Origin: Flavobacteriaceae bacterium
GTDB lineage: Bacteria; Bacteroidota; Bacteroidia; Flavobacteriales; Flavobacteriaceae
DNA length: 10,014 bases
Direction of reading: 5' to 3'
NCBI GenBank assembly: GCA_018623955.1
Contig: JAAZUX010000015.1
Span: 1-10,014, forward strand
Made by a program: the position numbers and the translations under genes. Shown here piece by piece: positions 1 through 6,212 of this stretch (the first letter of the stretch is position 1; the number at the start of each line of letters is the position of its first letter). The notes under the pieces are model-generated. The model had not been told where the DNA came from. It ran no database searches and worked only from the letters and a program-made list of their open reading frames with translations.

Positions 1-1028
<1,028 letters not shown>

Positions 1029-1031
1029 CTA

Positions 1032-1310
1032 TTAAACAATTGCTAGTATGTCACTTTCTCTCATGATCAGATAATCTGCACCGTCGTGTTGAAGTTCGGT
1101 TCCGGCATATTTACCATAAAGTACATGATCCCCAACTTTGACTGTTACAGGGTTTTCAGCAGTTCCAGGGCCAACAGCGACCACGGTTCCTTTTTGAGGT
1201 TTTTCTTTTGCGGAATCAGGAATGATGATCCCAGAAGAAGTTTTAGTTTCTGCAGCAGCAGGTTCGATTAATACACGATCTGCCAGAGGCTGAATATTTA
1301 CTTTACTCAT
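1032..1310 (-). CDS. groES: Co-chaperonin GroES (Hsp10)
   Basis: GroES is the heptameric lid that caps GroEL and encloses substrate in the folding chamber. The 92-residue product matches the usual family length of about 95. It starts [17 protein letters not shown], the typical beta-barrel opening. The mobile loop follows, with GIII at 27-30, the hydrophobic tripeptide region that docks on the GroEL apical domain, then [19 protein letters not shown]. The C-terminal part has [13 protein letters not shown] and ends SDILAIV, both classic. It precedes groEL by 18 bases on the same strand. The upstream 109 bases hold several inverted repeats and a possible sigma-54-like promoter, described separately. 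The start is the ATG at 1310; no competing upstream start fits the family alignment. Confidence 0.98.
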   Translation of the reverse strand: MSKVNIQPLADRVLIEPAAAETKTSSGIIIPDSAKEKPQKGTVVAVGPGTAENPVTVKVGDHVLYGKYAGTELQHDGADYLIMRESDILAIV

Positions 1311-1334
1311 TGTTAGTTATTTAATTTTAAGTTT

Positions 1335-1353
1335 ATGATTTTTCACAAATCAT
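1335..1353. repeat. Inverted repeat upstream of groES (7-bp perfect arms, 5-base spacer)
   Basis: The plus strand reads ATGATTT, then TTCAC, then AAATCAT: perfect 7-bp arms around a 5-base spacer. It ends 24 bases before the groES start codon and overlaps the -12 side of the candidate sigma-54-like promoter. It could be an operator or, if transcribed, a weak A/T-rich hairpin in the leader. There is no adjoining U-tract, so a terminator for secG is less likely. The repeat itself is directly visible; its function is inferred. Confidence 0.5.
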
Positions 1354-1358
1354 GCCAA
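1342..1358 (-). promoter_or_regulatory. Possible sigma-54-like promoter for groESL
   Basis: On the minus strand the sequence TTGGCATGATTTGTGAA has the -24 half TTGGCATG in full. Ten bases after the GG comes GA, where the consensus (TTGGCACG-N4-TTGCA) has GC. The -12 half is therefore imperfect. No TAnnTTTG box (the Bacteroidota housekeeping -7 element) was found between secG and groES, which makes an alternative promoter type worth considering. Transcription would start about 20 bases before the groES ATG. Confidence is limited by the -12 mismatch. Confidence 0.33.
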
Positions 1359-1396
1359 GCACAATATGTATGACAAATTGTGGCAATTCAGGGTTA

Positions 1397-1409
1397 ATGC
1401 TGACAGCAT
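1397..1409. repeat. Short perfect inverted repeat ATGCTG-N-CAGCAT between secG and groES
   Basis: The plus strand ATGCTGACAGCAT has 6-bp arms around a single central base, starting about 10 bases after the secG stop on the minus strand. A one-base loop cannot form an RNA hairpin as such and no T-run follows, so a protein-binding half-site pair is likelier than a terminator. Minus-strand TGTCA lies inside it (1405-1401) and recurs exactly 30 bases downstream (1375-1371), three helical turns away. That second copy sits beside a smaller palindrome, ACAAATTGT (1373-1381). Confidence 0.4.
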
Positions 1410-1419
1410 GACACAAGGA

Positions 1420-1776
1420 CTATTTTTGAGTATTGTCTTGGGGTACTTCGGGGATGGTTTCGGGTAAGGTTTCCGGTATCACTTCAGGAATCGGTTGTTC
1501 CACAGCATTGTCTTGCAACAGACGGGAGTCAGAGCTACCAGTATTGGTTCCAAGTGAAATGTTTGAAAGTAGAATCAGTACCAACAAAAGTCCTGCAAGT
1601 AACCAAGTGCTACGATCCAAAAAGTCAGAAGTCTTTTGGACTCCTCCCATTTGTTGTCCACCACCACCAAAAGATGAGGACAGTCCACCACCTTTAGGGT
1701 TTTGAACCATTACTACTAAAACGAGTAGAAAACAAACAAAAATGATTAAGGCGATGAAGATCGAAAAGCTTCCCAT
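1420..1776 (-). CDS. secG: Preprotein translocase subunit SecG
   Basis: SecG is the small inner-membrane partner of SecYE and helps SecA-driven export. The 118-residue product has the two expected membrane segments (about 4-24 and 57-76). Between them is the cytoplasmic glycine-rich loop with VQNPKGGGLSSSFGGGGQQ, the SecG signature, followed by KTSDFLDRSTW, also typical. After the second helix comes a hydrophilic tail ending in four tandem P-E-x-x units (97-112), longer than in E. coli-type SecG. The gene starts 6 bases after the TPR gene stops, so it is probably the last gene of the miaB-led operon. The 109-base gap to groES separates the two units. Confidence 0.95.
   Translation of the reverse strand: MGSFSIFIALIIFVCFLLVLVVMVQNPKGGGLSSSFGGGGQQMGGVQKTSDFLDRSTWLLAGLLLVLILLSNISLGTNTGSSDSRLLQDNAVEQPIPEVIPETLPETIPEVPQDNTQK
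1441..1488 (-). repeat. Four degenerate 12-bp units at the 3' end of secG
   Basis: This stretch encodes PEVI-PETL-PETI-PEVP (SecG residues 97-112), four tandem copies of a proline-glutamate tetrapeptide. The 12-base units have diverged in sequence but keep the period. Such tails can change copy number by slippage; whether this one varies cannot be told from one sequence. Confidence 0.7.
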
Positions 1777-1782
1777 AGTATT

Positions 1783-2646
1783 TTATTGTTGTTGCAATTT
1801 CCTGATTTTCTGAATTTGCCCTGCAAAGAAAACATTTTTTTCCGGATATTTCAAACTTAAAATCTTGTAGGCGCTGATGGCTTTTTTATACTTTTTTTGT
1901 TTGAGCAGAACTTTGGCCAGGCTCTCAGTCATCAATTCTTCCGAATTAAAGTCTTGTTTGAGCACTGAGTCGATGGTTTCGGTTTTCCCCACGGGTGGGA
2001 TTTTGGGGTCGGCTTCAATGAACCTATCTATAATCGATAATTTATCACTCAAAGGTTCTGATTTATCAGATTCTTTGGGCTGGATATTTTGGTTTTCTTC
2101 TGTGTATTGAATCCAATCTAAAAAACTCAGTTTGAGATCCTCTGAAACACGACTTGATTTCCTGGGCTGGGATTTTAACTTTTTTAATCTTTTTTCTGTT
2201 GCAGGGGCTTGAATACCCTTTTGAACTAATGGAGGGATATCTGCTACTTTAGTTTCCTTTATTTTGGATTTTATCTTTTGCTTCGCAGTTTTTTTAGGTG
2301 AGGATTCTGCCTCTGAATCAGATGTAGTTTTGGGCTTTTCCTCAGAGGTTTCTGTATCCCCAATGGGTGGTTTAACATCCGCGACCAAGGCCTTTGTTTT
2401 TTTTGTTGATTTAAATTTAGATTCGATATTTTGCTTTAGGACACCTCTATCCGCAGTGTAAAGCGCCAGTTGGTTGAGGGCCATGTCAAGATCATTTTTA
2501 TTTTGATCTTTGAGGGACTTGGTGTAGAAAAAACGCGGTAGTTGAAAATACGGATATTTTTCAATGAGAAGTGCCATTTTAGAAACCAAGATTTCGTCTT
2601 TGGAATCATAGTTTTCAACCAACTTATCGAATGTCTCTCTATTCAT
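1783..2646 (-). CDS. TPR-containing protein of unknown function (lptE-secG interval)
   Basis: The function is not known to me. The 287-residue product has no signal peptide or membrane helix, so it is probably cytoplasmic. Residues 1-75 are helical with YPYFQLPRFFYTKSL, resembling a degenerate TPR-like unit. Residues about 80-170 are a Lys/Ser/Glu-rich low-complexity linker. A short hydrophobic motif SFLDWIQ follows at 174-180. A clear tetratricopeptide repeat lies at 237-270 (ESLAKVLLKQKKYKKAISAYKILSLKYPEK), then FFAGQIQKIRKL. I chose the ATG at 2646 (MNRETFDKL). The frame also opens at a GTG at 2658, but that would overlap the lptE stop and adds only MVSP. Similar TPR proteins beside secG are, from memory, common in Bacteroidota. 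The context suggests an envelope or secretion accessory, but this is not shown. Confidence 0.82.
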   Translation of the reverse strand: MNRETFDKLVENYDSKDEILVSKMALLIEKYPYFQLPRFFYTKSLKDQNKNDLDMALNQLALYTADRGVLKQNIESKFKSTKKTKALVADVKPPIGDTETSEEKPKTTSDSEAESSPKKTAKQKIKSKIKETKVADIPPLVQKGIQAPATEKRLKKLKSQPRKSSRVSEDLKLSFLDWIQYTEENQNIQPKESDKSEPLSDKLSIIDRFIEADPKIPPVGKTETIDSVLKQDFNSEELMTESLAKVLLKQKKYKKAISAYKILSLKYPEKNVFFAGQIQKIRKLQQQ

Positions 2647-2651
2647 TGGAC

Positions 2652-3170
2652 TTACCACTTCGCCAGTGTTGCGTTAAAGATATCCTGGGTGATTCTCTCA
2701 AATATTTCGTCATGAGCCGAGCCCTGTATGTCATAAAGTTGTTTGTCAGCGGGAAAGTCATAAAAAAATGAAAATTGAGTTTCGAAATCGTCTTCTTCGT
2801 TATTGGTATTGAAATAGCGAAGGTTGACATTCATCGTCAGTCGGTTTTGAGCAGCGGTGAGGTTTGCAGTTGAGGTCATGGGGGTTATGCTGTATTGAGT
2901 AATTTCTCCTTCGTAAACCAAATCACCGCCTGAGTTGACCAAATTTAGATTGGTCTGCCCCAAAATAATGTCTTGAAGTGCTAGGGTAAAATCTCTGTCC
3001 AATCCGGGTTCAACCGTAGACCCTGGTCTACTGCCCGCTTGGTTTTCAAAAAAATTGACTTGGAAAGTCGATGCACCGGAAGGAATGGATGCTCCGGTAA
3101 AGGAGTAGATTCCGCAAGCTTGCACAACAAGAAGCAAAATCAAAAAAAGGTTAATTAATACTCTATTCAT
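2652..3170 (-). CDS. lptE: LptE-family outer-membrane lipoprotein (LPS assembly)
   Basis: LptE plugs the LptD barrel and helps place lipopolysaccharide in the outer leaflet of the outer membrane. The product is 172 residues. A hydrophobic signal (4-17) ends in a lipobox VQAC with Cys19 as the lipidated residue, followed by GIYSFTGASIP, the opening I associate with Bacteroidota LptE-like proteins. The rest is beta-rich (DRDFTLALQDIIL, LVYEGEITQYSITPM, NVNLRYFNT, ETQFSFFYDFPA) and ends with a helix IFERITQDIFNATLAKW. I chose the ATG at 3170, because the longer frame uses a TTG at 3191 and would put charged residues before an otherwise normal signal peptide. It overlaps the upstream regulator gene by 8 bases and stops 5 bases before the TPR gene. 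Family assignment rests on pattern and context, with no alignment. Confidence 0.85.
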   Translation of the reverse strand: MNRVLINLFLILLLVVQACGIYSFTGASIPSGASTFQVNFFENQAGSRPGSTVEPGLDRDFTLALQDIILGQTNLNLVNSGGDLVYEGEITQYSITPMTSTANLTAAQNRLTMNVNLRYFNTNNEEDDFETQFSFFYDFPADKQLYDIQGSAHDEIFERITQDIFNATLAKW

Positions 3171-4425
3171 TTTCGTCGTCTTGTAGGTCAAATTGTTTGA
3201 TTTTCCGATATAGGGTCCTTTCTGAAATACCCAATTCTTTTGCCGCTATTTTTCTTTTACCATGACTTCTTTTCAAAGCCTGCTTGATCATTTCAATTTC
3301 TTTCTCCAATAAAGATAAGGGTTCCTCTTCAATTACCGTTTCGGCATAATCGTATTGATTGATCGGAGCAGGGCTGCTGTGAACTTGAGGTTTGCTTTCC
3401 GGAGTAATGAATTCAACAGTCTTATTTTCATTTTCCTGCTCACCATAAATTTTTTTGATCAGTTCGGGATTGTTTTTTTGAACCGATGTCATGCTTTCAT
3501 TCTCCATCAATTCATGGGTGAGTTTTTTCAAATCATTGAGGTCATTCTTCATGTCAAAGAGGACTTTGTAGAGAATTTCTCTTTCGGAGGAAAAATCAGC
3601 TTCTTTATCCGAGCGGTCAATCACTGCAGGAAGTTGAGACCCCGTATTGGGGAGATAATTTCTCAGGGTATTGGCATCGAGGGTTCTGTTTTTTTCCAAA
3701 ACAGAGACCTGCTCTGCTATGTTGCGTAACTGTCGAATATTACCACTCCATCGGTATTGCTCCAAAATCCGTTGCGCACCGTCGTCCAGTCTAAGGGTAG
3801 GCATTTTATATTTCTGGGCGAAATCAGAAGCAAACTTTCTGAATAAAAGAGGGATGTCTTCCTTTCTGTCTCTGAGTGGTGGCAAGTGAATTTCTACCGT
3901 ACTCAAACGGTAGTATAGGTCTTCTCTGAATTTCCCTTTTTTAATGGCTTCATTCATTTTTACATTTGTGGCTGCAACAATTCTTACGTCTGTTTTTTGA
4001 ACTTTTGAAGAACCTACTTTCATGAATTCACCGTTTTCTAATATCCTCAGAAGTCTTACCTGTGTGGGCAAGGGAAGTTCTCCCACTTCATCGAGAAAGA
4101 TGGTTCCACCATCGGCTACTTCAAAATAACCACTTCTGGTGGTGGTGGCCCCGGTAAAAGCCCCTTTTTCATGACCAAAAAGCTCACTGTCAATGGTACC
4201 TTCAGGAATTGCACCGCAGTTTACGGCAATGTATTTGGCGTGTTTTCTGGGTGAAAATTGATGGATTATTTTAGGAATATTTTCTTTGCCTACTCCACTT
4301 TCGCCGGTTACCAGAACAGTAATTTCCGTGGCAGACACCCGTAGGGCTTTTTCCAGAGCCCTGTTCAGACCGTCATCGTTGCCGATGATTCCAAAACGCT
4401 GTTTGATGTGTTGTACGGATTCCAT
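3163..4425 (-). CDS. Sigma-54-dependent transcriptional activator without receiver domain (AAA+ plus Fis-type HTH)
   Basis: This is an enhancer-binding ATPase that remodels RNA polymerase-sigma-54 to open promoters. The 420 residues begin almost directly with the AAA+ domain: Walker A GESGVGKE (41-48), GAFTGA loop contacting sigma-54 (88-93), Walker B GGTIFLDEVGE (106-116), sensor AATN (151-154), FREDLYYRL with likely arginine fingers R167/R173, and WSGNIRQLRN (216-225). A long linker (about 255-370) follows, with a helical block near 279-310. The C-terminal Fis-type HTH (about 373-415) contains AAKELGISERTLYRKIKQF. There is no N-terminal response-regulator or other sensory domain, so its control is not phosphorylation of a fused receiver. 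It begins 4 bases after miaB ends and overlaps lptE by 8 bases. The ATPase and GAFTGA residues are intact, so it should be active. Target genes are unknown. Confidence 0.95.
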   Translation of the reverse strand: MESVQHIKQRFGIIGNDDGLNRALEKALRVSATEITVLVTGESGVGKENIPKIIHQFSPRKHAKYIAVNCGAIPEGTIDSELFGHEKGAFTGATTTRSGYFEVADGGTIFLDEVGELPLPTQVRLLRILENGEFMKVGSSKVQKTDVRIVAATNVKMNEAIKKGKFREDLYYRLSTVEIHLPPLRDRKEDIPLLFRKFASDFAQKYKMPTLRLDDGAQRILEQYRWSGNIRQLRNIAEQVSVLEKNRTLDANTLRNYLPNTGSQLPAVIDRSDKEADFSSEREILYKVLFDMKNDLNDLKKLTHELMENESMTSVQKNNPELIKKIYGEQENENKTVEFITPESKPQVHSSPAPINQYDYAETVIEEEPLSLLEKEIEMIKQALKRSHGKRKIAAKELGISERTLYRKIKQFDLQDDENE

Positions 4426-4429
4426 AATA

Positions 4430-5926
4430 TCAAATTGATGATGAAAGACCCATTGCGGTTCCGATCAGGGTGGCAGAAGTCACTTCTTTGATCTTAACGT
4501 CAACGAAATCTCCTACTTTATATTTTTCTTTTGGAAAAACAGCTACGGTATTTTGACTGGTTCTTCCACTCCAAAATTCACTGGATCTTTTGGAGCTTTT
4601 TTCAATGAGTACACATACTGTCTTTCCGATAAACTGTTTGGTTCTGTATTCACTGTGTGCCCTTTGTAAGTCTATGATTTCTTGAAGCCTTCTTTTTTTG
4701 GTGGGTTCAGGGATGTCGTCTTCAATTTTTTTGGCGGCCAGGGTACCGGGACGCTCTGAGTAGGCAAACATAAAACCAAAATCATATTTTACGTACTCCA
4801 TCAAGCTCAGCGTGTCCTGATGATCTTGCTCTGTCTCTGATGGAAAACCGGCAATCATATCTTGAGAAATGGCACAATCGGGAATGTTTTTACGAATATT
4901 ATCGATCAATTCGAAGTACTCCTCTCGACTGTGCTGTCGGTTCATTTTTTTGAGAATAGCGTTACTACCGGATTGCACAGGCAGGTGAATATAATTGCAT
5001 ATGTTGTCGAACTTAGCCATGGTGTGTATGACATCCAGGGACATGTCTTGAGGGTTGGAAGTGGAGAAACGAATTCTTATTCTGGGTTGGCTTTTGGCTA
5101 CCAGTTCTAGTAGCTTAGAAAAGTTTACTGCTGTTTTCTGTTGAAGTAAGCTGGCTTTTGAAAAGTCTTTTTTCAGTCCACCGCCATACCACAGATAACT
5201 GTCTACATTTTGTCCCAATAGTGTAATTTCTTTATATCCATTTTGGGCCAATTGGGCAATTTCCTCCAATATGCTTTTTGGGTCACGACTTCTTTCTCTC
5301 CCCCTTGTAAATGGAACCACACAAAAAGTACACATGTTGTCACATCCTCTTGTGATGGTAACAAAAGCACTCACACCGTTGGTGGCCAACCTCACAGGTG
5401 CGATATCACCATAGGTTTCTTCCTTGGAAAGTATAACATTAACAGCCTCTCTCTCTGCTTCGGCTTCTCTCAAAAGATTGGGCAGGTCTTTGTAGGCATC
5501 TGGTCCAACCACTATGTCGACCATTTTTTCCTCCTCGAGAAACTTGTGTTTTAGGCGTTCTGCCATGCAACCCAACACACCGATTTTGAGATCTTTATTC
5601 TTACGTTTGAATCCATTAAAAAGCTCCAGCCTTTTTCTAACGGTTTGCTCGGCTTTTTCTCTAATTGAACAGGTGTTTACCAAAACCAAGTTGGCATTTT
5701 CCAATTTTTCGGTGAGTTCATAGCCCTCTTGGTTCAAAATGGAAGCAACAATTTCACTGTCAGAAAAATTCATCTGACAGCCATAGGATTCGATGTAAAA
5801 TTGCTTTTTGGCTTTAAATATATTATCCTTTTTTTTTGACAAAACATCAGTATTAGACGAGGAACTCACCTTTGTCAGAGGGGCACCATTAAAAGCATAT
5901 GGGTCTTTTGTCGTGATTTTTGTCAT
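4430..5926 (-). CDS. miaB: tRNA-2-methylthio-N6-dimethylallyladenosine synthase MiaB
   Basis: MiaB is a radical-SAM methylthiotransferase that converts i6A37 to ms2i6A37 in tRNAs reading UNN codons. It uses two [4Fe-4S] clusters. The 498-residue product shows the N-terminal MTTase domain with its three cluster cysteines C50 (ESYGCQMN), C86 (NTCSIRE) and C120 (GVLGCMAE). The radical-SAM motif RGCDNMCTFC follows (C195, C199, C202), with VVPFTRGRERSR behind it. GQNVDSY, LPVQSGSN and AGFPSETEQDH are also family hallmarks, and a C-terminal TRAM domain (about 431-497) ends the protein. About 40 residues precede the MTTase core. I chose the ATG at 5926: the open frame extends to a TTG at 5941, but that would leave almost no leader after the promoter box at 5953-5960, and a GAAGG lies just before 5926. 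It leads the probable operon down to secG. Confidence 0.97.
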   Translation of the reverse strand: MTKITTKDPYAFNGAPLTKVSSSSNTDVLSKKKDNIFKAKKQFYIESYGCQMNFSDSEIVASILNQEGYELTEKLENANLVLVNTCSIREKAEQTVRKRLELFNGFKRKNKDLKIGVLGCMAERLKHKFLEEEKMVDIVVGPDAYKDLPNLLREAEAEREAVNVILSKEETYGDIAPVRLATNGVSAFVTITRGCDNMCTFCVVPFTRGRERSRDPKSILEEIAQLAQNGYKEITLLGQNVDSYLWYGGGLKKDFSKASLLQQKTAVNFSKLLELVAKSQPRIRIRFSTSNPQDMSLDVIHTMAKFDNICNYIHLPVQSGSNAILKKMNRQHSREEYFELIDNIRKNIPDCAISQDMIAGFPSETEQDHQDTLSLMEYVKYDFGFMFAYSERPGTLAAKKIEDDIPEPTKKRRLQEIIDLQRAHSEYRTKQFIGKTVCVLIEKSSKRSSEFWSGRTSQNTVAVFPKEKYKVGDFVDVKIKEVTSATLIGTAMGLSSSI

Positions 5927-5928
5927 TA

Positions 5929-5933
5929 CCTTC
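5929..5933 (-). promoter_or_regulatory. Shine-Dalgarno-like GAAGG before miaB
   Basis: The minus strand reads GAAGG two bases before the ATG at 5926. The spacing is short for a functional site and Bacteroidota rarely rely on such sites, so its main value here is as weak support for the ATG over the upstream TTG. Confidence 0.3.
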
Positions 5934-5952
5934 AGGATCAATCTTTCTGTTG

Positions 5953-5960
5953 CAAATATA
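5953..5960 (-). promoter_or_regulatory. Candidate -7 box (TATATTTG) of the miaB-secG operon
   Basis: The minus strand TATATTTG matches the Bacteroidota primary-sigma box TAnnTTTG in every fixed position. It ends 26 bases before the chosen miaB ATG, which gives a leader of about 20 bases. No TTG was found at the expected distance upstream for a -33 element, so the promoter is supported by the -7 box alone. Confidence 0.5.
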
Positions 5961-6166
5961 ATTAAAACTGCCTTTTTGTCATGTTTAAGTCAGGGATTAA
6001 TTTCTTGATTTGACAGTGAAGAAGAGTTTATTCGAAAAGTGGGTCTTCAAAAATAAAATTCTCAAAAATAACAATGTTCAATGTTGATGAATTTAAATGC
6101 CTCCGATCAATCTTCAACTCTTAATGAATTTGAAAAAATTACAGCAGTTCATTGATATTAATAGGA

Positions 6167-6193
6167 TTGTTAAAAAAAAACTACATAATTTTG
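6167..6193 (+). promoter_or_regulatory. Candidate topA promoter (TTG...TAATTTTG)
   Basis: TAATTTTG at 6186-6193 matches TAnnTTTG fully, and a TTG lies at 6167-6169. The 16-base spacing is a little shorter than the roughly 19 usual in Bacteroidota. Transcription would start near 6200, leaving a short leader before the ATG at 6213. Confidence 0.55.
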
Positions 6194-6212
6194 CTTTCGA
6201 AAAAATGCAAAC

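Larger units (their letters stand above)
5927..6212. other. Divergent intergenic region between miaB and topA
   Basis: These 286 A/T-rich bases separate two divergent genes. They hold a TAnnTTTG box for each direction near the respective ends. The middle (about 5985-6160) shows only short A/T-rich repeats such as CAAAAATAA at 6048 and 6063, and a 24-codon open frame at 6081-6155 with no convincing features. No RNA gene, terminator or mobile element was seen. Confidence 0.6.

Noticed and set aside
1397..1409. Rho-independent terminator for secG
   Set aside because: The palindrome has a one-base centre and no following T-run, so it cannot form a standard terminator.
1311..1419. CIRCE element (TTAGCACTC-N9-GAGTGCTAA) before groES
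   Set aside because: Looked for on both strands and not present, so HrcA control is not supported here.
3355..3889. Plus-strand open frames opposite the sigma-54 activator
   Set aside because: Antisense to intact AAA+ and linker codons, with no family features.
5243..5723. Plus-strand open frames opposite miaB
   Set aside because: Antisense to the MTTase and radical-SAM regions, which carry all cluster cysteines on the minus strand.
6048..6071. CAAAAATAA repeated with a 15-base period
   Set aside because: Only two copies in an A/T-rich region; chance is a sufficient explanation.
6081..6155. 24-codon plus-strand open frame in the miaB-topA gap
   Set aside because: Too short, no ribosome site, upstream of the topA promoter box, and composition like the surrounding A/T-rich DNA.
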